A stretch of 64,000 bases of DNA from Thalassobellus sediminis (GCF_044386045.1 NZ_JBISCD010000036.1:74217-138216), one strand, 5' to 3'. Positions 1 to 9,494 are shown, numbered from the stretch's first letter. Notes: a model not told the origin generated them from the letters alone. A program made the numbers and translations.

Positions 1-1073
1 TGGCGCAACAGGCGCAAACTTTAACGTTAACCTCTAGAGCATTTCATAACGATGTGCTTGGTAGATACGAAAAATTTGCTTGCGATTTTTTTGGGTTTGA
101 TAAGCTATTACCAATGAATACGGGAGCAGAGGCAGTTGAAACCGCTTTAAAGCTTTGTAGAAAATGGGCTTATGAAGTAAAGGGTATTGATGAAAATAAA
201 GCTGAAATTATTGTTTGCGAAAATAATTTTCACGGACGTACAACAACTATTATTTCTTTTAGTAATGATCCTGTTGCACGTGAAAATTTCGGACCGTTTA
301 CAAACGGGTTTATTAAAATTGAATATGATAATTTAGAAGCTTTAGAAGCTACTTTAAAAAATAATCCGAATGTAGCAGGTTTTTTAGTGGAGCCAATACA
401 AGGAGAAGCAGGTGTTTATGTGCCAAGCGATAATTATTTAGCAAAAGCAAAAGCACTTTGCGAACAGTATAATGTATTGTTTATTGCAGATGAAGTTCAA
501 ACAGGTATTGCTAGAACTGGACGTTTATTGGCTACTTGTGGTAATTGTAATTGTGAAAACAAAAATTGCTCAAATACACCAGATGTAAAACCGGATGTTT
601 TAATACTTGGTAAAGCCATAAGTGGCGGTGTGTATCCTGTGTCTGCTGTTTTAGCAAACAATAGCATTATGGGTGTTATTAAACCAGGAAATCATGGTAG
701 CACTTTTGGGGGCAATCCTGTAGCTGCTACAGTAGCTATTGCTGCTTTAGAAGTTGTAAGAGATGAGAAACTTGCAGAAAATGCAGAAACATTAGGGCAA
801 TTGTTTAGAAGTGAATTAAATAAATATATTGAAACGAGTAGCATTGCTAAATTGGTTAGAGGTAAAGGTTTGCTTAATGCGATTGTTATTAATGATGATG
901 AAGAAAGTGATACAGCTTGGAATATCTGTTTAGCATTACGCGATAATGGTTTGTTAGCAAAACCAACTCATGGTAATATTATACGTTTTGCGCCACCTTT
1001 GGTTATGACTAAAGAACAATTATTAGATTGTGTTAGCATTATTATAAAAACATTGAAGCAATTTGAAAGCTAA
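1..1073 (+). CDS. rocD: Ornithine--oxo-acid aminotransferase, 5'-truncated by window edge
   Basis: PLP-dependent class III aminotransferase converting ornithine and 2-oxoglutarate to glutamate semialdehyde and glutamate in the cytoplasm. The frame is open from base 3 with no start in view, reading AQAQTLTLTSRAFHND before the GTG at 54, and this stretch is typical of the family. I therefore treat 54 as internal and the gene as cut by the edge, with roughly 60 residues missing. Family landmarks are MNTGAEAVETALKLCRKW, the cofactor-binding FIADEVQTG and the Schiff-base lysine in LILGKAISGG. A cysteine-rich insertion (CGNCNCENKNC, about 538-573) precedes PDVKPD. I believe similar Cys clusters occur in Bacteroidota homologues, but I could not check this. 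Identification is secure. Confidence 0.93.
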   Translation, partial: AQQAQTLTLTSRAFHNDVLGRYEKFACDFFGFDKLLPMNTGAEAVETALKLCRKWAYEVKGIDENKAEIIVCENNFHGRTTTIISFSNDPVARENFGPFTNGFIKIEYDNLEALEATLKNNPNVAGFLVEPIQGEAGVYVPSDNYLAKAKALCEQYNVLFIADEVQTGIARTGRLLATCGNCNCENKNCSNTPDVKPDVLILGKAISGGVYPVSAVLANNSIMGVIKPGNHGSTFGGNPVAATVAIAALEVVRDEKLAENAETLGQLFRSELNKYIETSSIAKLVRGKGLLNAIVINDDEESDTAWNICLALRDNGLLAKPTHGNIIRFAPPLVMTKEQLLDCVSIIIKTLKQFES

Positions 1074-1107
1074 AAATGGATATTTGATAGATAAAAATTA
1101 ATTTTAT

Positions 1108-1557
1108 ATGGAAGGAAAGTCGGTTTTTGAAAGTTTTGAATTAGAAGTAAATGATGAAATTAAAGGGTTTTTAAAAGAAATAGCAAAATGGGCTTATTTT
1201 TTATCTATTCTTGGTTTTGTGGGTATAGCATTTATGATTATTGGAGGTGTTGGTGTTAGTCTCTATACAGGTTTAAATCAATTTGGAGGAAATACAGCTT
1301 ATGGGTTGGGGTATTCCGCTGGAATAGGTCTAGTGTATGTTATTTTAGCTTTGATTTATTTTTTCCCAGTTATATATTTGTTTAAATTTTCTGTTAAAAT
1401 GAAAAAGGCTTTAAAATCTATTAATAATGAAGACTTTAAAAATGCTTTTTTAAATTTAAAATCACATTATAAGTTTATGGGGATTTTTACCATAGTAATA
1501 ATATCTATCTATTTTTTTATATTAGTAGGAGCTATTGCTGGCAATGCATTATTTTAA
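1108..1557 (+). CDS. Small integral membrane protein, DUF5362-like
   Basis: A 149-residue protein with three hydrophobic segments at about residues 28-55, 70-95 and 122-148. A short charged amphipathic N-terminus and a basic loop (KFSVKMKKALKSINNEDFKNAF) between segments 2 and 3 complete it. The overall look, including the N-terminal stretch before the first membrane segment, resembles DUF5362-type proteins common in Flavobacteriia. That assignment is by pattern only and no function is known. It follows rocD by 34 bp and may be cotranscribed with it; a strong terminator lies 26 bp downstream. Confidence 0.7.
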   Translation: MEGKSVFESFELEVNDEIKGFLKEIAKWAYFLSILGFVGIAFMIIGGVGVSLYTGLNQFGGNTAYGLGYSAGIGLVYVILALIYFFPVIYLFKFSVKMKKALKSINNEDFKNAFLNLKSHYKFMGIFTIVIISIYFFILVGAIAGNALF

Positions 1558-1583
1558 TTTAATACCTACTAGTAGTAGAAAAT

Positions 1584-1624
1584 AAAAAAGAGGCTATTTT
1601 AAAAATTAAGATAGCCTCTTTTTA
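1584..1624. terminator. Bidirectional intrinsic terminator
   Basis: A 13-bp stem, aaaaagaggctat at 1585-1597 pairing with atagcctcttttt at 1611-1623, with A-tract and T-tract on either side. It lies between the converging genes ending at 1557 (+) and 1638 (-) and can serve both. Confidence 0.85.
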
Positions 1625-1637
1625 TATATTTAATAAT

Positions 1638-1955
1638 TTACTGGTTTTGTTGTGCTTCTTCAATTGCTTGTTCAATAACACTTTGAAATTCTTCCCAATC
1701 GCCAGTAGCTAAAACATAAATAATTCTTAGTAATACAAGAACACTAATAACAGCTGATATCAAGGCGACTATTTTTGCTGTTTTCATTGCTTGAATGTCT
1801 CCTTCATAGTCATCAGGGTTTAATTGAGCATCTTTAACTTTATTATGTGCAATTATATATGCTGGAACAGATAGTATGGCTCCACCTAGGCAGCAGCAAA
1901 TAAAACCTAAAATAGATAAGACGTATACAATAGTTGGGTTAAGTTGTTTTTTCAT
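1638..1955 (-). CDS. CCC-motif membrane protein
   Basis: A 105-residue protein with a Cys-Cys-Cys run (FICCCLGGAILSVPAYIIAHNKV) in its first hydrophobic segment and a second membrane span at about residues 62-84. The conserved NPDDYEGD stretch lies between them and the tail is acidic (EEFQSVIEQAIEEAQQNQ). This matches the small CCC-motif membrane proteins of Flavobacteriaceae, whose function is unknown. It lies 10 bp downstream of a DUF2752 gene on the same strand, and these two families are often neighbours in this group, so they are probably one operon. Confidence 0.8.
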   Translation of the reverse strand: MKKQLNPTIVYVLSILGFICCCLGGAILSVPAYIIAHNKVKDAQLNPDDYEGDIQAMKTAKIVALISAVISVLVLLRIIYVLATGDWEEFQSVIEQAIEEAQQNQ

Positions 1956-1965
1956 GGTTGTATAT

Positions 1966-2250
1966 TTAATTAATTTTTTTCAATATAAAACTAACTATTA
2001 TGGTAGCAATAGAAATAATTGCTAATGAACTTATAATTTTATTTGAAAATTTAAATTTATAAAATAGATTAATAATTATTATTAAAAACAAAGGGATTAG
2101 TGTGTAAATAGCAGGGTACATATAAAATGCCTCAACAAACTCTCCTTTAAAAACCAAAAGTGCTGATCGTTGTATACCACACCCCAAGCATTCTATTCCA
2201 AAAAGCTTCTTATTTAAGCATGGTAGCATGTATTCTTCTGGAGATTGCAA
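1966..2250 (-). CDS. DUF2752 family membrane protein
   Basis: A 94-residue protein with the diagnostic DUF2752 start region EEYMLPCLNKKLFGIECLGCGIQRSALLVFKGEFVEAF, containing three cysteines and the CxGCGxQR motif, followed by two membrane segments. Function is unknown. The start shown is a TTG at 2250. An ATG at 2229 (MLPCLNKK) is the alternative, but I remember the residues just upstream of MLPC as conserved in the family, so the longer form is preferred. It forms a likely operon with the CCC-motif gene downstream. Confidence 0.8.
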   Translation of the reverse strand: MQSPEEYMLPCLNKKLFGIECLGCGIQRSALLVFKGEFVEAFYMYPAIYTLIPLFLIIIINLFYKFKFSNKIISSLAIISIATIIVSFILKKIN

Positions 2251-2406
2251 AAGTAATTGATGTTTGTTTTAGCAAATTTAAAAAAATAAACATAAGCTAA
2301 AACCTACTATTGATTTTTATTTTGAATCATGTTCATCTTTCTTTATTGTTAATTTGATTTGGTTTTTTTAGTGTAATTTAGCCGTCTTAATTTTTAAGAA
2401 TAACAA

Positions 2407-2601
2407 ATGAAATATTTAAACTACTTACTAATCATTATTGGAGGATTTGTAGCAATGTATGCTAAGACTGGTTTAGAGCAAAACCAATACATTTTAATAG
2501 GAGGTATTGTTTTACTTATGATTGGAGTTTATAGAATATCAAAAACGATTCCTAGTAAAAATACTGATGAAGATAATTTTGATGAGGAAACAAATAATTA
2601 G
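2407..2601 (+). CDS. Small two-helix membrane protein, unknown function
   Basis: A 64-residue protein with two hydrophobic segments (about residues 5-19 and 27-42) and an acidic, polar tail DEDNFDEETNN. I recognise no family. It ends 2 bp before the Smr-domain gene, so translation is probably coupled. A possible promoter (TTTG at 2353, TAATTTAG at 2374) lies upstream. The tight linkage to the next gene supports it being real. Confidence 0.65.
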   Translation: MKYLNYLLIIIGGFVAMYAKTGLEQNQYILIGGIVLLMIGVYRISKTIPSKNTDEDNFDEETNN

Positions 2602-2603
2602 TT

Positions 2604-3149
2604 ATGACTTTTAAAATAGGCGATCATGTAATGGTTTTAGACGAAAACATGTCTGGTGTTGTTAAAGGCATTGTTGGAACTTCAATTTCTATAGAAACTG
2701 AGGATGGTTTTTTGTTAGACTTCAAAAGTGAAGAGCTTATAAAAAATGCTTCTAAAAGTATGTTAAACAAAGCTAGGATACCAAATTCTGTTATTTCAGA
2801 AAAAGAACTGCCAGCAAGGAAACAACAAAAGCGTGTAAAAGCTAAAGACAGATATGAACCAACTATGGAAGTGGATTTGCATATTAATCAGTTAGTAAAA
2901 TCGTCACGAAGTATGTCTAATCATGATATGTTAACCCTTCAATTAGATACAGCTAGACATAAACTAGATTGGGCTATATCAAAGCGTATTCAAAAAATTG
3001 TTTTTATTCACGGAGTAGGTGAAGGGGTTCTAAAAATAGAATTAGAATATTTATTTGGACGCTATAGCAACGTAAAATTCTATGATGCTAATTACCAAAA
3101 ATATGGTTTAGGAGCTACCGAAGTTTATATTTATCAAAACTCTAATTAG
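2604..3149 (+). CDS. Smr/MutS2-domain protein
   Basis: A 181-residue protein. Residues 1-45 form a small beta-rich module (FKIGDHVMVLDENMSGVVKGIVG..ISIETEDGFLLDF) like the N-terminal domain of Bacteroidota DUF2027/Smr proteins. A basic linker follows. The C-terminal half is an Smr domain with the VDLHINQL motif and the IVFIHGVGEGVLKIEL motif. Smr domains are nucleic-acid nicking or binding modules found at the end of MutS2 and as stand-alone proteins. The DLH and HGxG signatures are intact, so activity is plausible. The specific substrate is not known. Confidence 0.85.
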   Translation: MTFKIGDHVMVLDENMSGVVKGIVGTSISIETEDGFLLDFKSEELIKNASKSMLNKARIPNSVISEKELPARKQQKRVKAKDRYEPTMEVDLHINQLVKSSRSMSNHDMLTLQLDTARHKLDWAISKRIQKIVFIHGVGEGVLKIELEYLFGRYSNVKFYDANYQKYGLGATEVYIYQNSN

Positions 3150-3153
3150 AAGT

Positions 3154-4083
3154 CTATTTAGTTATAGTTCTTGTGTAAATACCAAAATCAAGTTCATCAC
3201 TTTGTATTGTCCCTAAATCAAAATCTAATAATTTTATAGAAACAGTTATAGTTCTTTTATAAGAGTTAGTAAGTAATGCGCCAGAAGAGAACGAATCTTT
3301 AGCGTTTTCTTCCAGATATCTTGGAATTTGTCTTTCTACTATAGTTTCATCAGTATCATTAAGAAGGTTAGAGTCGCTATTTTCATCTTCATTTATGGTT
3401 AGTACACCATCACCATCATCATCATTATCTAAATAATTAGGAATACCATCTTCATCTGTATCTAAAGCATCGCTAATGTTTCCATCACCATCTATATCTG
3501 GTTTTTCTAATGATGTTTTTACATTGTCATTATCATCATCTTCATCAATATAGTCAGGAATTCCATCTTCGTCTGTGTCTTGAGCATCTGTAAAATTACC
3601 ATCACCATTAGGGTCTTGGTTTTCTAGTTCATTAGAAATACCATCACCATCATCATCAGTAAAAGTTGATAAAAAACTTACTTTGGCACCAGAAGCAGCG
3701 CTAAAATCACTTAGGATATTAGTGGCAGAACCAGGGATGTCTTGGCAAATTAAATCGCTAGGGTCACCATCATAAGTTCTGTAATTAAAAACAATACTGG
3801 TGCCGTTAATAGTTAAAGTTCTTTCTGTATTAGCTTCTGTTGGGTTAAATATGGCTTCATTGGTTGTTGAATACGGAAATAAAAGAATCAATGATTCATA
3901 TGGATCTTTACGAACATCAGACAAAACATAATTGTCTCCAGTAACAAATTTGTCAATATTTGCTTCACGACATAGCTCTAGAGTTTTGTCAAAATCAAAT
4001 TCAACTGTAATAATATCGCCATCATCACAGGTGTATAAAGTTAGTAAACTTAAAGGAAGAAGAATATAAAATAACTTACGCAT
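3154..4083 (-). CDS. Lipoprotein with calcium-binding (TSP3-like) repeats
   Basis: About 309 residues from the ATG at 4083. An in-frame ATG seven codons earlier (4104) is less likely, because MRKLFYILLPLSLLTLYTC makes a compact lipoprotein signal with Cys 19. Residues about 145-240 hold acidic repeats of the type DDDGDGISNELEN, DTDEDGIPDYIDEDDDND, DIDGDGN and DTDEDGIPNYLDNDDDGDGV. These match thrombospondin type 3/EF-hand-like calcium loops common in secreted Bacteroidota proteins. The C-terminus is beta-rich. It is probably surface-exposed or periplasmic with Ca2+-stabilised structure. Precise role unknown. Confidence 0.8.
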   Translation of the reverse strand: MRKLFYILLPLSLLTLYTCDDGDIITVEFDFDKTLELCREANIDKFVTGDNYVLSDVRKDPYESLILLFPYSTTNEAIFNPTEANTERTLTINGTSIVFNYRTYDGDPSDLICQDIPGSATNILSDFSAASGAKVSFLSTFTDDDGDGISNELENQDPNGDGNFTDAQDTDEDGIPDYIDEDDDNDNVKTSLEKPDIDGDGNISDALDTDEDGIPNYLDNDDDGDGVLTINEDENSDSNLLNDTDETIVERQIPRYLEENAKDSFSSGALLTNSYKRTITVSIKLLDFDLGTIQSDELDFGIYTRTITK

Positions 4084-4159
4084 TTGTATTTGGGTTTTAG
4101 GCAAAAATAAAGGAATTGTTATTTATAACGTAGGATATTAATAATAATTTTATTTCAAG

Positions 4160-4167
4160 TATTTTTG
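4160..4167 (+). promoter_or_regulatory. Possible -7 element (TATTTTTG)
   Basis: Matches the Bacteroidota -7 consensus TAnnTTTG and lies 17 bp before the cysteine desulfurase ATG. No convincing -33 TTTG is at the right distance, so this is weak. Confidence 0.3.
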
Positions 4168-4184
4168 TGGTTTAAAAGAAATAG

Positions 4185-5324
4185 ATGAATCCAATATATT
4201 TTGATAATGCTGCTACCACTCAAATACGAGATGAGGTGATTAATGCGATGACGAAAGTTATGAGAAGTAATTACGGAAACGCTTCGTCTTCACATAGTTT
4301 TGGTAGGTCATCAAAAGTTTTAATTGAGAAATCAAGAAAGATTATTGCGAGTAGTTTAAATGTTTCTGCAGGTGAAATTGTGTTTACAGCAGGTGGTACA
4401 GAAGCTGATAATTTAATATTAAATAGTGCTGTTAGAGATTTAAATATTAAACACATTATAACTTCAAAAATTGAACATCATGCTGTTTTACACACTGTAG
4501 AGCAATTGCAAAAAGAATATGGAATTACTGTTAGTTATGTAAATATAGAAAAGAATGGAGATGTAGATTTTTTGCATTTAGAAACTTTATTGCAAGCTGA
4601 AGAGAAAACACTAGTTAGCTTGATGCATATAAATAATGAAATAGGTAATATACTAGACATAAAACGTGTTGCCGATTTATGTAAAGCGAATGATGCTTTG
4701 TATCATACTGATGCTGTGCAATCTGTAGGGCATTATAAAATAGATTTGCAAGATATTCAAGTTGATTTTTTAGCGGCTGCTGCACATAAATTTCATGGGC
4801 CAAAAGGTGTTGGGTTTGCTTTTGTTAGAAAAAATACTGGTTTAAAACCCCTTGTTTTTGGAGGCGATCAGGAGCGTGGACTTCGAGCAGGGACCGAAAG
4901 TGTACATAATATTGTGGGACTTGAAACGGCTTTAAAAATGGCTAATGATAATTTTGAAACAGAAGCTGCATACGTTAAAGAACTAAAACAATATTTTATA
5001 GATTCTGTTACTAAGTATATTCCTGAAGTAACTTTTAATGGACAGTCACATAATTTAGAAAAGAGTAGTTATGCCTTGGTAAATGTATGTTTGCCTGTGC
5101 CTCCTGAAAAATCGGCGATGTTATTATTTCAGTTAGATTTAAAAGGAATTGCTTGTTCAAAAGGAAGTGCTTGCCAAAGTGGAAGCTCTCAAAACTCTCA
5201 TGTTTTGACTGAAATTTTAACAGATGAAGACTTGCTTAAACCTTCTTTTCGTTTTTCTTTTAGTATTTATAATACTAAAGAAGAAGTAGATTACGTTGTT
5301 GATGTTTTGAAGGAGTTTATTTAG
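4185..5324 (+). CDS. Cysteine desulfurase (NifS/IscS class V aminotransferase)
   Basis: A 379-residue PLP enzyme releasing sulfur from cysteine to an enzyme-bound persulfide for Fe-S, thio-tRNA or cofactor synthesis. Seen: the N-terminal YFDNAATT, the PLP-contacting TGGTEADN-type motif (TAGGTEADNL), the SKIEHHAV histidine, the Schiff-base lysine near residue 202 in AAHKFHGPKG, ERGLRAGTES, and the catalytic cysteine near residue 330 in KGSACQSGSSQ. The cysteine sits in a SACxSG loop typical of group I enzymes. No isc or suf partner genes are adjacent, so which pathway it feeds is not clear and I give no symbol. Confidence 0.92.
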   Translation: MNPIYFDNAATTQIRDEVINAMTKVMRSNYGNASSSHSFGRSSKVLIEKSRKIIASSLNVSAGEIVFTAGGTEADNLILNSAVRDLNIKHIITSKIEHHAVLHTVEQLQKEYGITVSYVNIEKNGDVDFLHLETLLQAEEKTLVSLMHINNEIGNILDIKRVADLCKANDALYHTDAVQSVGHYKIDLQDIQVDFLAAAAHKFHGPKGVGFAFVRKNTGLKPLVFGGDQERGLRAGTESVHNIVGLETALKMANDNFETEAAYVKELKQYFIDSVTKYIPEVTFNGQSHNLEKSSYALVNVCLPVPPEKSAMLLFQLDLKGIACSKGSACQSGSSQNSHVLTEILTDEDLLKPSFRFSFSIYNTKEEVDYVVDVLKEFI

Positions 5325-5332
5325 TAATGTAA

Positions 5333-7855
5333 TTAAAACTTCATAGTAGTTCTTACGTTAAAAACCCGCGGTGTTAAGTAATTAGGAATGGCGTATTGAC
5401 GCTTGCTATACACATCTCTTACCCATGTATTTGTAATAGAGTTTTGTGCATCAAACATGTTGAATATCTCAAAACCAAATGACAAGGCTTTAAAAGGTTT
5501 TTTCCAACCGCTTTTAAATTGTTTTTTGTCATCTACAATTACAAACTGTAACCCTAAATCGGCTCTTTTATAATCTGGGAGTCTGTTTTGATAATCGTAA
5601 GGATCTACATAACTAGGAGAGCCTCCAGGTAAACCTGTGTTATAAACCAAATTTAAATACATTTTCATATTTGGTACATTTGGCACATAATCTTGAAATA
5701 AGGCGGCAAATTTTAAACGTTGATCTGTTGGTCGTGCAATATAACCTCTATTATCAATGTTTTCTTCGTTTTTTAAGTATCCAAAACTAAACCATGATTC
5801 TGTGCCTGGAACAAATTCACCATTCAATCTCATATCTAAGCCATAGGCACGTGCTTTTGCGTTGTTATTAGCACTGTATCTAATTCGTACATTTTCAAGT
5901 GTATATGGGTTTACATCGGTTAGTCCTTTATAATAAAGCTCAGTTGTTAGTTTAAAAGGTCTATCCCACATTTTAAAACTATAATCGTTTCCTAATACTA
6001 TATGAAATGATTTTTGTGCTTTTACATTGGGTTGTACAACGCCATTAGCATCACGTAATTCTCTATAAAAAGGAGGTTGGTAATATAAACCAGTTGAAAT
6101 TCTAAATAACATGTCTTTTTCCCAATAAGGTTTTATTGTGAATTGTGCACGCGGACTAAAAACGGTTTGGTTTGATGACGCAATCTCATCGCCACTAACC
6201 GACCAGTTATGAACTCTAACACCTGCGTTATACCAAACATCACTGGTTCCTATTGTTGAGCGCTTACTCCATTGCGCATAAGCTTGTATTCTATTTATTT
6301 GTGTATTGTTTGTAGTGCGAACATTGTTAAACGCTTCTAATGGGCCGCTAAAAGGTATATAAGGTTGTTCATTTCTTAAAACTGTTTTTGGAGGCCTTAT
6401 TGAAAATCCCGCCGAATCAATTTGTTCCCATTCAACTAAGCGATCGCGTATATCTTCATTAGTGTATTTAAGAGACCATTCAATACGATTTTTATCAATC
6501 TTTAAATGGCCTTTATGTTCAATGTTAGTTATAAGCGCGTCTAAGTCATTGCGACCATGATTTAATTGGCTTCCAATACCTTCACTAAATTCAACTTCCC
6601 CTAAGTCTTCTTCACCAATATTGGTGTTTACTTCTCCAAGTCTGTATTGTGCTAAAATATCAAAATACTCTTCTTCTGTTGTGTGATAAGTTGATGTGAT
6701 TAAATCAAGAGATAAATTCTCATTAGCAAAATAAGTACCTTTAAAAGCACCAAAAAGCGTTTGGTATTGATCTTTTTCTTGACCTTCGTAGAATATGAGT
6801 AATGCTATTGGTTCTGCCAGAGTTCCGAAATTAGTTTGTCTTGTTTGTGGTTGGTAGTTGTATTTATTTAAAGATGCATTTCCTAAAAAACTTAAATGAA
6901 ATTTATTAGAAAATTTATAAGTAAAATACCCTTGAATATCTGCAAATGAAGGGTTGAAATTGGTCTCCGTTTCTTTGGCGTTAACTAGTAAGCTATTATC
7001 GCGATAGCGAGCACCTACGATTGCTGAAAATTTTGAATCTTCACTTATGTTTTCAACAGAAAGACTACCTCCCAATAAGCTTAAATCGGCATTAACTTCA
7101 AATTGATAAGGTGTTTTATATGTAATGTCTAAAACTGAAGATAATTTGTCTCCATATTTAGCTTGAAATCCTCCTGCTGAAAAATCGACATTTTGTACCA
7201 AATCAGTGTTTACAAAACTTAATCCTTCTTGCTGTCCAGAACGTACTAAAAAAGGGCGGTATACTTCTATATCGTTAACGTATACGAGGTTTTCATCATA
7301 GTTTCCACCTCGAACATTATATTGTGTGCTTAATTCATTATTATTACTAACACCAGGAAGTGATAATAGAAGATTTTCTACACCTGCATTTGCTCCTGGT
7401 ATTTTACGTATAGTTTCAGGTTTAATTGTAATAATACCTTCAACGTCTTTTCTTCTTTTTCCCGAAATTATAACTGTGTTTATTTGTTCAACAGAGGTGC
7501 TCATAACTGGGTTAAACTCTATTGTTTCTCCATTTTTTAAACGAAAAGGACTAATAATTTTTTTAAATGCTATATGTGTAAATTCAACAGTTATATCTTG
7601 ATTAGCAGGAATGTCAATGGTATAAAAACCATTAATATTGGTTACTGTTCCATCTGTTCCAGTTTTGATACTTACATTAGAAATGGGGAAATTATCGACA
7701 TCTAAAATAACACCTTGAATAGTGCCTGTTTGCGCATAACCAATATAAAATATTGATAAAAATAATATAGCGAAGAGTGAGAATTTTGCTTTCAATTGGT
7801 TTGTTGGTTTATTTTCTGTAAAATAACGCTTCAAAAGTAGAATTATTTCCAACAT
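5333..7855 (-). CDS. TonB-dependent outer-membrane receptor with carboxypeptidase-like N-terminal domain
   Basis: An 840-residue outer-membrane transporter. After a signal peptide (KFSLFAILFLSIFYIGYAQ) come a carboxypeptidase D regulatory-like domain (GTIQGVILDVDNFPISNVSIKTGTDGTVTNINGFYTIDIP), a plug domain (IPGANAGVENLLLSLPGVSNNNELSTQYNVRGGNYDENLVYVNDIEVYRP) and a beta-barrel ending in an aromatic residue (RTTMKF). No SusD partner is adjacent, so the substrate is unknown. The ATG at 7855 overlaps the upstream peptidase gene by 47 bp and gives an unusually long pre-signal stretch. A TTG at 7795 would give a normal signal peptide and no overlap, and could be the true start. Confidence 0.9.
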   Translation of the reverse strand: MLEIILLLKRYFTENKPTNQLKAKFSLFAILFLSIFYIGYAQTGTIQGVILDVDNFPISNVSIKTGTDGTVTNINGFYTIDIPANQDITVEFTHIAFKKIISPFRLKNGETIEFNPVMSTSVEQINTVIISGKRRKDVEGIITIKPETIRKIPGANAGVENLLLSLPGVSNNNELSTQYNVRGGNYDENLVYVNDIEVYRPFLVRSGQQEGLSFVNTDLVQNVDFSAGGFQAKYGDKLSSVLDITYKTPYQFEVNADLSLLGGSLSVENISEDSKFSAIVGARYRDNSLLVNAKETETNFNPSFADIQGYFTYKFSNKFHLSFLGNASLNKYNYQPQTRQTNFGTLAEPIALLIFYEGQEKDQYQTLFGAFKGTYFANENLSLDLITSTYHTTEEEYFDILAQYRLGEVNTNIGEEDLGEVEFSEGIGSQLNHGRNDLDALITNIEHKGHLKIDKNRIEWSLKYTNEDIRDRLVEWEQIDSAGFSIRPPKTVLRNEQPYIPFSGPLEAFNNVRTTNNTQINRIQAYAQWSKRSTIGTSDVWYNAGVRVHNWSVSGDEIASSNQTVFSPRAQFTIKPYWEKDMLFRISTGLYYQPPFYRELRDANGVVQPNVKAQKSFHIVLGNDYSFKMWDRPFKLTTELYYKGLTDVNPYTLENVRIRYSANNNAKARAYGLDMRLNGEFVPGTESWFSFGYLKNEENIDNRGYIARPTDQRLKFAALFQDYVPNVPNMKMYLNLVYNTGLPGGSPSYVDPYDYQNRLPDYKRADLGLQFVIVDDKKQFKSGWKKPFKALSFGFEIFNMFDAQNSITNTWVRDVYSKRQYAIPNYLTPRVFNVRTTMKF

Positions 7856-9494
7856 TATCAGTTAGAATTACTTTTAAATTATTTTTGGTATCGGTTATAA
7901 CGTTATCATTAAAATCGTGAGTGAGTGTTTTTGTTTTATAATCGTACTCCATTAAGATCCATTTTCCATTAACAGTTGCTCTGTAATTAGAGATGCCTGA
8001 GCCTGTATCGTTAATTTTAATTTTTAAATAACGATACTTACTAAGCCATTGGCCGTTTTTAAAATTAATAGGAGTAATAGTAGGTTTTATAGTGTCTCTA
8101 GCAAGTGTGTATGTGCCAAGTATTTTTGTGTTAGTAGTTAAGAGGTTTTCTTTTCTTTTAGTAGTAGAATAAGTTGGGTACTTTTTGTAACCTACCAAAC
8201 GCGCAATGTATAGTTTTTGTTTGTCTTCTTCATTGTATTTGCTAATGTCAAAAGTTATATTGAAACTTTTTTTTGCAGCAATCGTGTTTTTGTGAAGCGT
8301 TAGGGTGTCGTTTTTTACATCAAAATCTAAATAGAAATCATCATAAAATGTGTCTTTGTAAAAATCAACAGCAATATTTTCTTCTTTTAAATTAACTGCT
8401 TGATCGGTTTTAATAAAATAAGGTGTTATTTTTTTTGCTGTAGTTTCTGTAATACTGTTTTTTGAGCCTTTAATATTTATGGTTACCCATGATGCATTAT
8501 TTTTATAATCGGCTACTTTAATTTTATAAACCGAATAGGTGCTGTCTTCAATATTTAAGACTCCATTATTTATAACAGGTTTTAGTAAACTTAAAGGATT
8601 GTTTTTTTTGAATAATTTTTGAATGCGACGTTTTTTAGTTGTGTAAATTTCATAATCAATTAATTGATTAAGATGTCTCGTTTCAGCAAAAGAGAATTTT
8701 TTAAAGTCAATTTCAAAATTTCTATTACCGTTTACAAAGGTTTGAATATTGTAAACACCATTTGAATTTGCAGCTAAATTTTGTCTGTCAATTGTTTCAA
8801 TACCAAAGCCAATGTTTCCATAAGCTTCTATGTTTTTTATTACATAATCGCCATTTTGTAATGGGATTAAGTTTAGCTTTTGTTTGGTGTTCGATTTGTT
8901 TATAAACGCATTATCGTCAAGAGGGTAGGCGTAAATTGATTTAATTACAGGAGCAATATCATCTTTTATATCAATTCCAAAAAGCATTGGGTTCATAGGT
9001 CGTTCAGCCTTATCTCTAATTTCAAAATGCAAATGAGGACCACCAGACCCACCCGAATTTCCACTATAAGCAACTAAACTGTCTTTTGATACGGGTAAGG
9101 TTTCTGCAGAAGGAAATAATTCTATTTGATAAGATTCCTTTTCATATTGATGCTTCTTAATATAAGCTTCAATTTCTGGTGCAAATTTTTGTAAATGACC
9201 ATAAACACTCGTATAGCCATTTGGGTGTGTTATGTATAAAGCTTTTCCGTATCCATAATGAGACACTTTTATGCGGCTAACATAACCGTTTGCAATAGCT
9301 TTTACTTTTAAACCAACACGTTGCTGTGTTTTTATATCTAATCCAGAATGAAAATGGTTAGAACGTAACTCTGCAAAAGTACCAGAAAGTATGAGAGGTA
9401 TTTCTAAAGGGTTGCTAAAATAATCTTGTGGATAATTGTTTTGAGCACTAGAAAGGGCTGTGAAAATTAAAAAAATAAAAAGACTGAATCGCAT
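7809..9494 (-). CDS. Secreted M23-family (LytM) peptidase
   Basis: A 561-residue exported protein with a signal peptide MRFSLFIFLIFTALSSAQ. The M23 metallopeptidase fold occupies about residues 30-170 with intact zinc and catalytic residues: His49 and Asp53 in HSGLD, His100 in YGHL, and His154/His156 in GPHLHFEIRD. The remaining C-terminal 390 residues are beta-rich and end in an Ig-like segment (DTGSGISNYRATVNGKW). It probably acts on cell-wall cross-bridges or other periplasmic peptides. It lies upstream of and overlapping the TonB receptor gene, so the two are likely cotranscribed. Confidence 0.9.
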   Translation of the reverse strand: MRFSLFIFLIFTALSSAQNNYPQDYFSNPLEIPLILSGTFAELRSNHFHSGLDIKTQQRVGLKVKAIANGYVSRIKVSHYGYGKALYITHPNGYTSVYGHLQKFAPEIEAYIKKHQYEKESYQIELFPSAETLPVSKDSLVAYSGNSGGSGGPHLHFEIRDKAERPMNPMLFGIDIKDDIAPVIKSIYAYPLDDNAFINKSNTKQKLNLIPLQNGDYVIKNIEAYGNIGFGIETIDRQNLAANSNGVYNIQTFVNGNRNFEIDFKKFSFAETRHLNQLIDYEIYTTKKRRIQKLFKKNNPLSLLKPVINNGVLNIEDSTYSVYKIKVADYKNNASWVTINIKGSKNSITETTAKKITPYFIKTDQAVNLKEENIAVDFYKDTFYDDFYLDFDVKNDTLTLHKNTIAAKKSFNITFDISKYNEEDKQKLYIARLVGYKKYPTYSTTKRKENLLTTNTKILGTYTLARDTIKPTITPINFKNGQWLSKYRYLKIKINDTGSGISNYRATVNGKWILMEYDYKTKTLTHDFNDNVITDTKNNLKVILTDNVGNNSTFEALFYRK

